Source: Planctomycetaceae bacterium (GTDB lineage Bacteria; Planctomycetota; Planctomycetia; Pirellulales; Pirellulaceae). From it: DNA of 42,270 nucleotides. The position numbers were made by a program, and so were the translations under genes. Below, one piece after another: positions 34,201 through 42,270 of the stretch (positions are counted from its first letter, which is position 1; each line of letters starts with the position of its first letter). The stretch covers positions 1-42,270 of the forward strand of contig PKCN01000011.1 of the NCBI GenBank assembly GCA_002862205.1, in the 5' to 3' direction. The notes beneath the pieces were generated by a model. It was not told the DNA's origin. It was given only the letters and a program-made list of their open reading frames with translations, and did no database searches.

Positions 34201-34847
34201 CCATCAACCAACCGTTCATAAGCTGCTGGCGAATCATCGGACAGAAACTTGGCAATCTGTTCCCGAGTGGGGGGCAATCCTGTCAGGTCAAGACTGACTC
34301 GGCGAATCAATGTCCGGCGGTCACTGCGTGTGTTCAATTTCAAGCCAGCAGCGCGGGCCCGCTGGTTGATCAGGTAATCAATCGAAGCAGGGCTGTTTCC
34401 CAGTAACTTGGCGGGAAGATTTGGCTGTGCCGGTGCGCGAAATGACCAATGTTGCTCGATTGTCGCTCCGGACTCAATCCAGTGCTTGAGAAGTGCTTGC
34501 TGCGATGTTGATAAGGGTTTGTGGAACTCCGGCGGTGGCATCAGAATATCGGCATCACTCGAGTGGACCCGGGAAAGCAATTCACTGTCGGATGCGTTTC
34601 CTGCAGTCACAACGCTTGACAGGCCTTCCGCAGTATCAAGTCGCAGGTCAGCCTTGCGAGTCTGTTCATCGGGGCCGTGACAGGCGAAGCAGTGATCCGA
34701 AAGAATCGGGCGAATATCCCTGGAAAAATCGGGCACTTCGAGATGATCGGAATTCTCTGCGACACATCGGTGTGTCAGGGCAGGAACGATCCCGATACCC
34801 ATGGTAACGAGCAGCGTCACGGCAACGAGGTGGGGCCGATTGAGCAT
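31281..34847 (-). CDS. PSD1-type planctomycete cytochrome C protein (DUF1549/DUF1553)
   Basis: Predicted 1188 residues with an N-terminal signal peptide (about 1-30). The N-terminal planctomycete cytochrome C domain has one haem site, HCFACHGPD (C53, C56, H57), followed by RKADLRLDT. DUF1549 (about 160-350) contains RRVSLDLTGLPPT and YWLDLVRYADTHG, and GCAVCHDHKFDPI gives a second CxxCH. A beta-rich insert of about 400 residues (about 400-800) resembles carbohydrate-binding or LamG modules. DUF1553 (about 870-1140) has TARVAVNRYWQQIFG, LVKTSEDFGSQG and RRSVYTFWKRT. Such proteins are paired with DUF1501 genes throughout planctomycetes and are thought to act in oxidative steps of polysaccharide breakdown, without biochemical proof. 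First gene of the set containing the sulfatase. Confidence 0.92.
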   Translation of the reverse strand: MLNRPHLVAVTLLVTMGIGIVPALTHRCVAENSDHLEVPDFSRDIRPILSDHCFACHGPDEQTRKADLRLDTAEGLSSVVTAGNASDSELLSRVHSSDADILMPPPEFHKPLSTSQQALLKHWIESGATIEQHWSFRAPAQPNLPAKLLGNSPASIDYLINQRARAAGLKLNTRSDRRTLIRRVSLDLTGLPPTREQIAKFLSDDSPAAYERLVDGLLSSAEFGRHVGRYWLDLVRYADTHGLHLDNYREMWPYRDWVIQAINDNMPFDEFMTLQLAGDLVPEAQESHLIASGFNRLNVTTGEGGSIYDEVFTRNVIDRTDAFGTIFMGLTTGCAVCHDHKFDPISMEDYYSLFSFFNSLDGRALDANVKNPAPVIPVPTTEQKQQVDDFQETLIDLQQSMVNPIPSVDTAQDGWEQALVKGIEPKIESLMPVTVHSEAGTEMTIHTDGSFEFAASPAAKDTTTIVAPITSGTQWQTLHLEALADDANTRAGMADNGNAVLSEISVEITDDFLEGQWLQVPITYGFADFEQQTGSFSIRQAFDSKVNDSTGWAVGGHQKTGGRSAWFVIPALLAEGNNAKIRVRLQYQSKFAAHHLRRVRLSVGDMSPKVPVAQRITLSPVSTAGPFTVESAIAAYGRKYASQQTEFKPDEVFNHEDQPYRWQERADLTEVQIQSLPTVQDRSSVMVLHQRLSAPKATKITLLLGTDGGHAIYLNGKQIAISRENRELNPLALEYELDLKQGDNDLYLKVVNYSPPSRLTFAFRSPAIDTPRQLHQLLNVAKADRSEQDQVSLRNFYRKVHCLHPDWLALVDQEKGVRKALKKLNDSVSTTLVWKELAKPRQSHVLVRGQYDQPGTPVSRATPTFLPSMPANAPANRLGLAQWLAMENHPLTARVAVNRYWQQIFGVGLVKTSEDFGSQGEPPSHPELLDFLALDFQSHGWDVKRLLKTLVMTEAYARSSRVSPTAQEIDPENRLLARGPRHRLDAEVLRDQALFVAGLLTVQLGGPSVKPPQPDGLWKAVGYSGSNTVRFKPDIGDKVYRRSVYTFWKRTSPPPQMSTFDAPSRESCTARRERTNTPLQALLLMNETQYVDSAHQLARRALNERKIQSLPERERMAARIDWLYETVTSRPPSQTEQSEVKSLLTDLITYYSSQPALTTKFSKNADPVEAAWTIVASTVLNLDEVVSK

Positions 34848-35181
34848 ATGTCAGGGACAATTCAGGGTTTGGAGGGGAATACAGGGCAATGTCATCACGG
34901 CACCACCCAATACAGTTTACCGCTGTTTACCACTCTCTGAAAACGAGAAGCCGACAAACAGTGGCTCTGCCAAGGTGTCGGATGGGTAAAGCGGATAACC
35001 GCTAAAACGAGAGATTTGCAGTGCTTGCCCGGCTTGGGCAGACTCTCGTCGACTTGATGTCTCGGCCAATGGTGAGGGCTTCATGAATTCACACGATTGT
35101 GCTGAACGCTGCGATTGAAGGGATTGCGATTGAAGAAATGATGCGCCAGCAGCAAAAGTGCACCCACACCAGAATGTCTGC
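34848..35181. other. 334-bp intergenic region between the HyuAB-type gene and the PSD1 gene
   Basis: No credible gene. It contains a small inverted repeat AGCGG-ATAA-CCGCT near 34986-34999 and a short direct repeat GCGATTGAAG/GCGATTGAAG near 35110-35130. Neither resembles a terminator. The promoter for the PSD1/DUF1501/sulfatase set should be here. Confidence 0.4.
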
Positions 35182-38100
35182 TTACCGGGGTTGCCCTTTG
35201 GCATTGCGTCCCTCAGAGGCCCTGCCCCAACCGCCGCCACCGGGTGTTTCAATGATCAGTCGATCACCGGCGGCTACGGAGAGAGATGTGGTTGCGCCAA
35301 GCGATTTTGTTTTCCCGTTGTGCACCAGCAGGTTCCGTCCGATTTTACCCGGTTCTCCACCTGACATGCCGTAGGGTCCGACATCACGCCGACCCGTGAG
35401 CAGTGAGATCACCAGAGGTTTCAAAAACTCGAACTCCCGGATCATGCCATCGCCGCCACGCTGCCTACCCGACCCACCACTCTGATTGCGAATGGCAAAG
35501 CGTACCAGACGCACTGGCAATCTCGATTCCAGAATTTCAGGGTCAGTGATGCGGGTATTTGTCATATGTGTGTGCACGGCATCTGCGCCCCGGAGTCCAG
35601 CCGTTGCGCCACTTCCGCCGCCAATGGTCTCGTAATAACCAAACGTCGAGTCGCCGATCAAAAGGTTGTTCATGGTGCCCTGTGAGGCGGCTGCTGCGCC
35701 CAGAGCACCCAGCAGGACGTCGACAATTCGTTGGCTTGTTTCGACATTTCCAGCCACGACTGCGGCACACTTGGCGGGATCCGCATGGTGTGGTGGGTCC
35801 AGCAATCCTTCGGGAATGTGGATGGTCACATCTCGCAGGACGCCGTCACAGAGAGGTAAATCAGAACCCGAGACGCAACGGAGTACATACAGCGTGGCGG
35901 ACGTCACGATGGCTGGTGTTGCATTGAATCCATGGGGGTGGACTGGTGAGGTCTCGAAGCGTACGTCCAGTTTATCCTGATGACGTTGCAATGTTGCCGC
36001 AATGCGGCTGCCGTCATCCAGATGATCTTCGAAGCTCATCGGTCCATCAGGTAACGTTCGTATCCAACGCTGCATGGAATCACCAGCGAGTTCCAATATT
36101 TGACTCATGAATGAGTCAATGATTTTCATGGAGTATCGTTGGGCAAGCTCTCTCAAAGCACGGGCACCATGCGCACCGGCCGCCTGTTGCGCCGTAATGT
36201 CAGCCAGGTTCTCATTGACGCATCGGGAAGGATAGCGACCACTGGAAAGCAGTTGCTCCAGTTCGGCTTCATGGCTCTGACCCGATTGCACGAAGGCAAA
36301 ATTTCGAATCACGACGCCTTCTTCTGCCAGCGAAGTCGCATTGGGAGGCATGGATCCCGGAGTCCGCCCACCAATCTCTGCATGGTGTGCCCGCGATGCC
36401 ACGTAGAAATCAGGTGATCCGTGTGTGGTCTCAGGGTCACAGAAGACAGGCGTGATCGCCGTCACATCAGGCAGATGTGAGCCACCTGCATAAGGATCGT
36501 TACTGAGGTAACAGTCATGCGGGGACATTTCCGGAAACTGCTGCATGATCTGGCGAACGGTATGACCCATGGCTCCAAGATGAACGGGAACATGGGGTGC
36601 ATTGGCAATCAACGAACCGTCCTGGCGGAAAACTGCACAACTGTAATCGCGTCGCTCTTTTACATTGACACTGATTGATGTCCGCCGCAGAACTTCGCCC
36701 ATCGCGTCAGCGATTCCTTGTAGGCGTCGGGCGATGACTTCCAGTAGAACGGGATCGGAGGTCAGGCCCTGGCGTTCTGGTTTTGGGTTTAATTCTGCTT
36801 CACAGCAGGTGACCTCGATCATCCCATCTTGAATCCTCGTGGCCTGCCAGCCCGGTTCCACAACAAGGGTCGAGTGATCGCCCACGATCATCGCGGGGCC
36901 AGTAATCGTTTTGGACAGGGGGAAGGAACAACGATCAATGTGCAGGACGTCGATCCACTGACCATCGTGCCACATTTTCTCTTTCTGCGATGTGCCGATG
37001 TCCGTGACCTGATGTTGTGGCGGCTGTTTTGTTTCAGACCGTAGTGTTGCGTCACATCGTAGAACTGCCAACTCTACGGAACGATCAGCTTGGACATAGC
37101 CAAAAATTTTCTGGTGCTGTTGGTGGAATCTTTCCAATAACGTTTCAAAAGGGTGCAGCGGGATGCTTAGTGGGGCTTCGGTCCCTTGATACCTGACATC
37201 GGCTTCGAAAACATGCTCAATTTGCCCGCCGTGTTGGACTTCTTCTTGCAGTCGATGTTCAGCCTCATTGATCAAGGACGTGACTGTGGTCTGAATGGAC
37301 TGGAAAGTGAGGTTATTGATCAATTCGTAGATGCCACGCGTGATCACTTGGCCCTGGTCAGCCAGTCCCATGCCCAACGCGCTGAGCATCCCTGAATCAG
37401 GATGGTCCAGAATTCGTTTCATTCCCAGAACACTGGCAACCCGGCAGAGGTGTTGGCCTGCAGCACCACCAAATCCGACCAGCACCATGTTACGCACATC
37501 ACTGCCTTCTGCAGTGCTTACTGTGCGCACTGCTTCTGCCATGTGAGTCACAGCAATCGAAAGGAATCCCTCCGCCAATGGTTCGAGCGAAGACAACCCT
37601 GAATCGCGGGGAAGCTGTTGCAGGATGGATTGCAATGCTTCGGTGGCAGCTTGGCGATTGAGCGGAAAGGGAAACCGATTTTCCGGTACCCTTCCAAGTA
37701 ATAAATTGACATCCGTTATGGTCAGTGGACCACCTCGTCCGTAACAGGCAGGTCCGGGATTGGCACCGGCACTTCCGGGACCCACTGCCAATCGTTGGTC
37801 AGTGTTGTACTGACAAATGGATCCACCGCCAGCGGCGACCGTTTCAATGTCCATCATGGCTGTCATGACGCGAACGCCCGCAACGCGTGATTCATAACGC
37901 CGTCCCACTCGCCCCTCATATCGGCTGACATCCGTGCTGGTACCACCCATGTCCAAACCGATTGCATGCTTGGTACCTGCTCGATCAGCAACGTGTCCCA
38001 ACGCGACGACTCCGCCCGCAGGGCCTGACAAAATACTGTCTCGACCGCGGAATGCAGCAGGCGATACCAGTTTGCCGTTACTGGTCATGAGTCGTAAACG

Positions 38101-39075
38101 ACATTGCGAAGTTCCGCCAAACTGCTGCCAGACCCGAGACACATACCCTGACAGGATTGGATTCAGGTAAGCATCCAGAAGCGTGGTCTCAGTTCGCGAA
38201 ACATATTTGATTAGCGGGGCGACTTCGCTGGATCGGGAAATGTTGGTAAAGCCTGCCTGAATGGCCAATTTTTCGACCAGTCGTTCATGCTCATCATTGA
38301 CATGTGAGTGCAGCAGACAGATGGCAAGTGAATCTGTCCCGTCCTGCTTGAGATCATGAAGCAGTGAGGTGACTGAATCGACGAGCAATGGGTGAATCAC
38401 GGCTCCGTGTGCATCAAGCCTCTCGTCGACTTCCAGCACACGATCCGTCAGTGGTGGTGTTTTTTCAATGGACAGTGAGAACAGATCTGGCCGATCCTGT
38501 TCACCAATTCGCAGAAGGTCGGCAAACCCTTTTGTGACCAGAACAGCGGTATTGGCGCCGCCGCGTGTCAACAACGCATTGGTGCCTCGAGTCGTTCCCA
38601 GGCGAACATCCAGCTCAGGTAAGAGAGCATTCAGCGGAATGCCAAGCAGGAGTCGGGTCGCCAGCACGGGTGCTTCCAGCTCGGCATTGAGTTCAAATAG
38701 CAGGTCATGTTTCAGTTCAGGATCTGTTTCAGGTTGGCTGTCTGAAACGTCATTGTGTTGCAGGGTATCGTTGGCAGGCTTACCGGGTGCGAGCCCAGTG
38801 AATGTCAGCAGATCATTTTCGTGCTTGATGATCCGCCCCAGGGGTCGCAGGTGTCCCTCAGTGTCAAGGATGGATATTTTGGCGTTGTTCCAGAATCCGG
38901 GTATCGCCTGTCCGGCAAGTTCGGTCACCTTGAAGCTGTGTGGGGTGATCCACGCTTGAATCTTGGCACGGATCACACCGCTGCTGAGCACTTTGGTGTG
39001 GTATCGCGTTGAACCATCATTGACGATGCAGTCAGTGAAGGTTCCTCCGACATCGGCCCAAACTGTAACGGTCAT
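35182..39075 (-). CDS. Fused HyuA-HyuB 5-oxoprolinase/hydantoinase-type ATP-dependent amidase
   Basis: Predicted 1297 residues, the length of full 5-oxoprolinases (~1290). HyuA part: [13 protein letters not shown] at the N-terminus, [28 protein letters not shown] (the ATP-binding region), and [13 protein letters not shown] near 530. HyuB part from about 770: [82 protein letters not shown] and the closing ETPGGGGWG. This enzyme opens 5-oxoproline (pyroglutamate) or hydantoins using ATP; which one is undecided. Many bacteria encode the two parts separately, so the fusion is like the eukaryotic-type enzyme. It overlaps trkA by ATGA. Cytoplasmic. No truncation is seen. Confidence 0.92.
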   Translation of the reverse strand: MTVTVWADVGGTFTDCIVNDGSTRYHTKVLSSGVIRAKIQAWITPHSFKVTELAGQAIPGFWNNAKISILDTEGHLRPLGRIIKHENDLLTFTGLAPGKPANDTLQHNDVSDSQPETDPELKHDLLFELNAELEAPVLATRLLLGIPLNALLPELDVRLGTTRGTNALLTRGGANTAVLVTKGFADLLRIGEQDRPDLFSLSIEKTPPLTDRVLEVDERLDAHGAVIHPLLVDSVTSLLHDLKQDGTDSLAICLLHSHVNDEHERLVEKLAIQAGFTNISRSSEVAPLIKYVSRTETTLLDAYLNPILSGYVSRVWQQFGGTSQCRLRLMTSNGKLVSPAAFRGRDSILSGPAGGVVALGHVADRAGTKHAIGLDMGGTSTDVSRYEGRVGRRYESRVAGVRVMTAMMDIETVAAGGGSICQYNTDQRLAVGPGSAGANPGPACYGRGGPLTITDVNLLLGRVPENRFPFPLNRQAATEALQSILQQLPRDSGLSSLEPLAEGFLSIAVTHMAEAVRTVSTAEGSDVRNMVLVGFGGAAGQHLCRVASVLGMKRILDHPDSGMLSALGMGLADQGQVITRGIYELINNLTFQSIQTTVTSLINEAEHRLQEEVQHGGQIEHVFEADVRYQGTEAPLSIPLHPFETLLERFHQQHQKIFGYVQADRSVELAVLRCDATLRSETKQPPQHQVTDIGTSQKEKMWHDGQWIDVLHIDRCSFPLSKTITGPAMIVGDHSTLVVEPGWQATRIQDGMIEVTCCEAELNPKPERQGLTSDPVLLEVIARRLQGIADAMGEVLRRTSISVNVKERRDYSCAVFRQDGSLIANAPHVPVHLGAMGHTVRQIMQQFPEMSPHDCYLSNDPYAGGSHLPDVTAITPVFCDPETTHGSPDFYVASRAHHAEIGGRTPGSMPPNATSLAEEGVVIRNFAFVQSGQSHEAELEQLLSSGRYPSRCVNENLADITAQQAAGAHGARALRELAQRYSMKIIDSFMSQILELAGDSMQRWIRTLPDGPMSFEDHLDDGSRIAATLQRHQDKLDVRFETSPVHPHGFNATPAIVTSATLYVLRCVSGSDLPLCDGVLRDVTIHIPEGLLDPPHHADPAKCAAVVAGNVETSQRIVDVLLGALGAAAASQGTMNNLLIGDSTFGYYETIGGGSGATAGLRGADAVHTHMTNTRITDPEILESRLPVRLVRFAIRNQSGGSGRQRGGDGMIREFEFLKPLVISLLTGRRDVGPYGMSGGEPGKIGRNLLVHNGKTKSLGATTSLSVAAGDRLIIETPGGGGWGRASEGRNAKGQPR

Positions 39076-40415
39076 GAGTTGAATAACGCCAGGCTTTCTT
39101 TTGCTGCTGGTTGATCAATCAACGCGACAGCAACGTCACCCGGTTGCAGGGTGTCATTAGCGGTGGGTACGTGCACAAATCCGTCGCGTTCGACGGCAGC
39201 AATCAAGCAGCGACCTGACAATGGCAGTTCTGCCAACGTCGCTTCAGTGACCTGTGTGCCTTCGGATACCTCAAGTTCATAAATACCGATTGAGCCATTG
39301 GGGATTCGACTTTGGCTGATGATAGCACCCTCATTCAGGAAGCCCAGAATTTGCCGTGCCGCAACATCTCGTTCGCTGACCGCGCGATCAATCCCCAGTT
39401 TGCCAACCACATTGGCATAGTCAGGCCGTCCAACCACACACATCACACGAGCCGCTCCCAGTTCCCGTGCTTCGACTCCTGCCATGATGTTGCTTTCATC
39501 GCTGCCGGTACAGGCAACAAAATAGTCGACGGTTCCACCACCCTCGTCTTCCAGCACGCTGCGGCGATTGGCATTGGCATGAATGACGGTGACTCCCGGC
39601 AACAGCTTTGCCAGCCGATTGCAATGGTCTTCATTGCGTTCGAGCAACACAATCCGGTAATCACGTCGACTCAATGAGTCAGCCAGGTGATAACCTGTCT
39701 CACCGCCACCGGCAATCATCACACGTTGTTTGAGATGCGACTCTGATTCAGGAACAAACATTTCTCTTGTTTTGGTCACCATCTCGGGCGCACCAATCAG
39801 GCTGACTCGATCACCCCCGTGCAGTTCATCTTCGCCACTGGCGATCCACATGCGTCCCTCGCGGGCGATGGATCCGATGCGAACGGCACCCGAAATTTTC
39901 AGGTCTCGCAGTTTGTGTCCCGCGCAAACCGACTTGCCATCGACCTCAACCTCATAGACTTCCAACTGACCGCGGGCAAAGTGCTCCAGCGGAATCGCAT
40001 CCGGATTTCGAATGGCACGTGCCAATTCGAAGGCTGATAGCTGTTCGAGGCTCAGCAAACTGTCAATGTTGAAGTGCCGCTGATAATCGAATGTGCTCAG
40101 GTCATGAAAGGCAGGTGCAAAGACGCGGGCAATGCTTCGGCGTGCACCCAGTTCTTTTGCCATGCTGGCTGCGACAATGTTGACTTCATCGTTGCCAGTG
40201 ACCGCGAGGCACATGTCTGCAGAACCCACTTCTGCCTGAAATAGGACAGTGCTTCTCGATGCGCTCCCGACAATCGCTTTGACATCCAGTTCATTGTTGA
40301 TGCGTTGAACGTTGGCTGCGTTGCTGTCCACGACGGTAACACTATGCCCACGTCTGCACAGCATGTCCGCCACCCAGCGGCCAACTGTTCCAGCACCAAG
40401 AGTCAGAACTCGCAT
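39072..40415 (-). CDS. trkA: TrkA, peripheral NAD-binding subunit of the Trk potassium uptake system
   Basis: Predicted 447 residues against about 458 in E. coli. It has two tandem RCK units. Each has a Rossmann NAD-binding domain: VLTLGAGTVGRWVADML at the N-terminus, and MIAGGGETGYHLADSL starting near residue 230, each ending in an acidic residue (VVD, LLE). Each is followed by a TrkA-C ligand-binding domain (LEVYEVEVDGKS, and IGIYELEVSEGTQ near the C-terminus). It gates a TrkH/TrkG-type channel, which is not encoded in the window. The stop overlaps the start of the HyuAB gene by ATGA. The 390-bp gap upstream contains a 16-bp minisatellite. Confidence 0.93.
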   Translation of the reverse strand: MRVLTLGAGTVGRWVADMLCRRGHSVTVVDSNAANVQRINNELDVKAIVGSASRSTVLFQAEVGSADMCLAVTGNDEVNIVAASMAKELGARRSIARVFAPAFHDLSTFDYQRHFNIDSLLSLEQLSAFELARAIRNPDAIPLEHFARGQLEVYEVEVDGKSVCAGHKLRDLKISGAVRIGSIAREGRMWIASGEDELHGGDRVSLIGAPEMVTKTREMFVPESESHLKQRVMIAGGGETGYHLADSLSRRDYRIVLLERNEDHCNRLAKLLPGVTVIHANANRRSVLEDEGGGTVDYFVACTGSDESNIMAGVEARELGAARVMCVVGRPDYANVVGKLGIDRAVSERDVAARQILGFLNEGAIISQSRIPNGSIGIYELEVSEGTQVTEATLAELPLSGRCLIAAVERDGFVHVPTANDTLQPGDVAVALIDQPAAKESLALFNS

Positions 40416-40805
40416 GAAATTCAGTTTGTATGAAAGGAAAGAAACAGGCTTCAGCCGGCAAACCGTTGTGTGAAAGGGGGCACCAGCGTGCGATGGATTG
40501 GTACGTTGCCAGTTTGAAATTGCAAAAAGACTGCAGGTTGTTACGAAGCAGTCATTTTCGAGCGTGCCTTGCAGACGGGGAATGTTTGCAGGACAGAGCA
40601 GATTGCACTTCGATTTGTCTGGATAATCTTCCCCTGCTCCTTGGGTTTCAGGTGACAGTGGTTTCAGGTGACAGTGGTTTCAGGTGACAGTGGTTTCAGG
40701 TGACAGTGGTTTCAGGTGACAGTGGTTTCAGGTGACAGTGGTTTCAGGTGACAGTGGTTTCAGGTGACAGTGGTTACAGGTGACAGTGGTTACAGGTGAC
40801 AGTGG
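40416..40805. other. 390-bp gap upstream of trkA
   Basis: Bases 40416-40644 hold no credible gene, hairpin or repeat that I can see and should include the trkA promoter and leader. Bases 40645-40805 are filled by the 16-bp minisatellite described separately. Confidence 0.5.
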
Positions 40806-40811
40806 TTACAG
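40645..40811. repeat. 16-bp minisatellite: ten full tandem copies plus a partial
   Basis: GTTTCAGGTGACAGTG is repeated head to tail from 40645. Eight identical units are followed by two with GTTACAGG in place of GTTTCAGG, then a partial GTTACAG at 40805-40811. The variant copies lie at the end next to the 63-residue membrane protein gene, whose TAA stop (40806-40808) is inside the partial unit. There are no unique spacers, so it is not a CRISPR array. Confidence 0.97.
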
Positions 40812-40997
40812 CAACCAGTTGAGAATACAAACCACGATGAAAATAATTCCCATGAAACCGGTAATCCAGCGTCCTGTTTGCAATGCGTGCTGCACAATCA
40901 GTTTCGTATTTTCATGACGCGTACCACCAAAGACCAAGGCGATGGCGATGATCAGTGGCAGGTAATACAGCAGGTAACTGGGAGAGATGGGAAGCAT
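40806..40997 (-). CDS. Small membrane protein (63 residues) of unknown function
   Basis: Two predicted membrane helices (about 9-24, YLLYYLPLIIAIALVFGG, and about 45-62, TGFMGIIFIVVCILNWLL) are joined by a polar loop (RHENTKLIVQHALQTGR). No signal peptide or enzyme motif is seen. The gene lies 64 bp after the DUF6677-like gene and is probably co-transcribed with it. Its last codons and stop sit at the edge of the minisatellite, so repeat changes could alter the C-terminus. There is no strong ribosome binding site, and the composition is otherwise convincing for a small membrane protein. Confidence 0.65.
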   Translation of the reverse strand: MLPISPSYLLYYLPLIIAIALVFGGTRHENTKLIVQHALQTGRWITGFMGIIFIVVCILNWLL

Positions 40998-41061
40998 GTT
41001 GTGTTACCGGGCAAATGTTTTGGCGTGAGGGGGAGTTGCAGGAGCGATTGAAAAGACTTTT

Positions 41062-41715
41062 TCAGGTCGCTGCCTTCTCGGAATTTTCGTCCTTGGGCTT
41101 GTCCCCGGACTCTTTCTTTCTGCCACTGATCGGAACGGACAGTGGTCCACCGTAAGCATCATAGATGACCAGAATATTGAGTAAGCCGGCGATCACGGTG
41201 TACCACGTCCCCATCTCGTAGCCAGCTCCTCGACGGGCATACCACGCTGACACTTCATCCGCCTCGCTCTCCCTGACCGGACGCAGGGGAGGAGCCATGA
41301 ACCCTCCCCAGTAGGGCTCATAATCGTCTGAGGTGACGCCGGTTTTGGGGTCGGTGGCCTTCTTGATCAAATTGGCTTGGATCAAGGCCGGCAAAGCTGC
41401 ACCACCCATACCGGCTTGCAGGACATAGTGCCAACGCTTGTCCCCCGGGACCCAGGATGCATACACCACATGTCCGCCACCCAATGCGAATCCAAGCACC
41501 CAAGCTGACAAAATGCAGACCAGGAACAAAATACTCTTGGCATAACGCCGCTGATAAAAATGGCCAGCTCCGGGAACCAACCACGCTAGCAAGGCGGCCA
41601 ACGCCCGATTTCGGAGATCAATTCGTTCGCCGTCCACCAGAATGGTATTTTCGCTGTCAGCTTTCATCTGTGGCTTCTTGTTGGTGGCCCGACTATCTCG
41701 TTTCTGACCGTCCAT
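41062..41715 (-). CDS. DUF6677-like membrane protein
   Basis: Predicted 217 residues. The polar N-terminus (about 1-37) is followed by a membrane region: LAALLAWLVPGAGHFYQRRYAKSILFLVC, SAWVLGFALGGGHVVY, GGAALPALIQANL, and a C-terminal helix (WYTVIAGLLNILVIYDAYGG). The P-G-A-G-H-F-Y-x-R-R-Y motif is the part I associate with DUF6677-type planctomycete proteins; this name is from memory. A soluble segment between helices 3 and 4 contains KATDPKTGVTSDDYEPYWGG. The C-terminal tail is charged. The start at 41715 is the longest ATG; ATG 41667 (MKADSENT) is an alternative. It is first in a probable minus-strand operon with the 63-residue gene, divergent from the lipoprotein gene. Confidence 0.8.
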   Translation of the reverse strand: MDGQKRDSRATNKKPQMKADSENTILVDGERIDLRNRALAALLAWLVPGAGHFYQRRYAKSILFLVCILSAWVLGFALGGGHVVYASWVPGDKRWHYVLQAGMGGAALPALIQANLIKKATDPKTGVTSDDYEPYWGGFMAPPLRPVRESEADEVSAWYARRGAGYEMGTWYTVIAGLLNILVIYDAYGGPLSVPISGRKKESGDKPKDENSEKAAT

Positions 41716-41847
41716 TGTGAAAGAAAGCGTTTGATTGCGATAGGTGAATCAATTGTGATCAAGTTTGTCTTGACGTGATTCCCCGTAATCCAGTAAATCG
41801 AAAACTCAAGTTTTTTGATCCCTACCATTCGTTCAGACGGCACTCGC

Positions 41848-42270
41848 ATGGCTCGCTTCGCTCTCGGATTCAGCTGTACCTTTACTCTCTTGCTCGCTGT
41901 GGGCTGTGGCTCAGGAACCCCTGTTGCCGACAATCCGACCACACCGGCTCAGCAAGGGATGACGAACAACGTCGGCACACCGCCACCCGCCAGTTTAAAC
42001 CCTCCACCGACCGATATCGTCAGCCAGTTTCTCGACGAAATTCGTCGTGGTGGTGAGGATTCCCGAGCAAATGCACTGCTCACGACCCGAGCACAAAGCG
42101 AACTCAAACGCATTGGGCAAACCATCCAACCCATTGGGTCACCCAACGCCAGCTTCGAAGTGACGCGGTTTGAGTTGCATCCCGAGGATGAGACCGCTGC
42201 CATGGTGCACAGCGTTTGGTCCGAACCTAACGTTGATGGCGGCAATATCGCCTCGTCTCAGGTTGTTTGG
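41848..42270 (+). CDS. Lipoprotein of unknown function (C-terminus outside window)
   Basis: Open from ATG 41848 to the right edge, 141 codons. The N-terminus has a hydrophobic signal and a lipobox ending A-V-G-C (C20), so it is a predicted lipoprotein. A Pro/Thr/Asn-rich linker (about 25-55) is followed by a helical segment DIVSQFLDEIRRGGEDSRANALLT and strands SFEVTRFEL and AAMVHSVWSEP. The pattern of helix plus strands could be an NTF2-like fold, but this is a guess. A possible -35 TTGACG lies near 41771. It is divergent from the DUF6677-like gene. Confidence 0.75.
   Translation, partial: MARFALGFSCTFTLLLAVGCGSGTPVADNPTTPAQQGMTNNVGTPPPASLNPPPTDIVSQFLDEIRRGGEDSRANALLTTRAQSELKRIGQTIQPIGSPNASFEVTRFELHPEDETAAMVHSVWSEPNVDGGNIASSQVVW

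Noticed and set aside
40645-40811. Possible CRISPR array
   Set aside because: The 16-bp units are directly head to tail with no unique spacers, and there are no cas genes in the window.

Overview
The window looks like a chromosome segment of a marine-type planctomycete (Planctomycetota, probably Pirellulales). The evidence is the combination of a sulfatase with a DUF1501 protein and a PSD1-type cytochrome protein (CxxCH + DUF1549 + DUF1553), a DUF1111 di-heme protein, a DUF6677-like membrane protein, and a giant DUF4347 protein with a LEPR-like N-terminal motif. I see no rRNA, tRNA, transposase, integrase or CRISPR array.

Region 1 (1-18.9 kb) is the most unusual part. A very large surface or secreted protein (minus strand, cut by the left edge) is divergent from a tight five-gene operon, module A: a TolC-like outer-membrane channel, a short SecA-like ATPase, a secreted HlyD/RND-type adaptor, a GAF-domain protein fused through one membrane helix to a HlyD adaptor, and a PqqD-like/M50 metalloprotease/HlyD fusion. 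After two small minus-strand genes of unknown function, the three adaptor types recur as module B (GAF-GAF-TM-HlyD, secreted adaptor with a 15-serine tract, PqqD-like/M50/HlyD), followed by a DUF3467 gene and a strong terminator. Neither module has an ABC transporter or RND pump. The simplest inference is a type-I-like export machine in which the SecA-like protein, or the M50 membrane protein, stands in for the usual pump. The adjacent LEPR/DUF4347 protein is a candidate substrate.

Region 2 (19-28.1 kb) has a LOG-family phosphoribohydrolase, an NhaA sodium/proton antiporter with a His/Asp/Glu-rich loop, a translationally coupled pair (secreted protein of unknown function and DUF1111 di-heme protein), a GMC flavin oxidoreductase, and a class I aspartate/aromatic aminotransferase on the plus strand.

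Region 3 (28.2-34.9 kb) is a minus-strand set transcribed in the order PSD1 cytochrome protein, DUF1501 protein, sulfatase, typical of planctomycete degradation of sulfated glycans.

Region 4 (35-42.3 kb) carries, on the minus strand, a DUF6677-like membrane protein, a 63-residue membrane protein, a 16-bp minisatellite, a TrkA potassium-uptake regulator, and a fused HyuA-HyuB 5-oxoprolinase/hydantoinase overlapping trkA by ATGA. A plus-strand lipoprotein is cut by the right edge.

All functional statements come from reading motifs in the translations. No database search was run.
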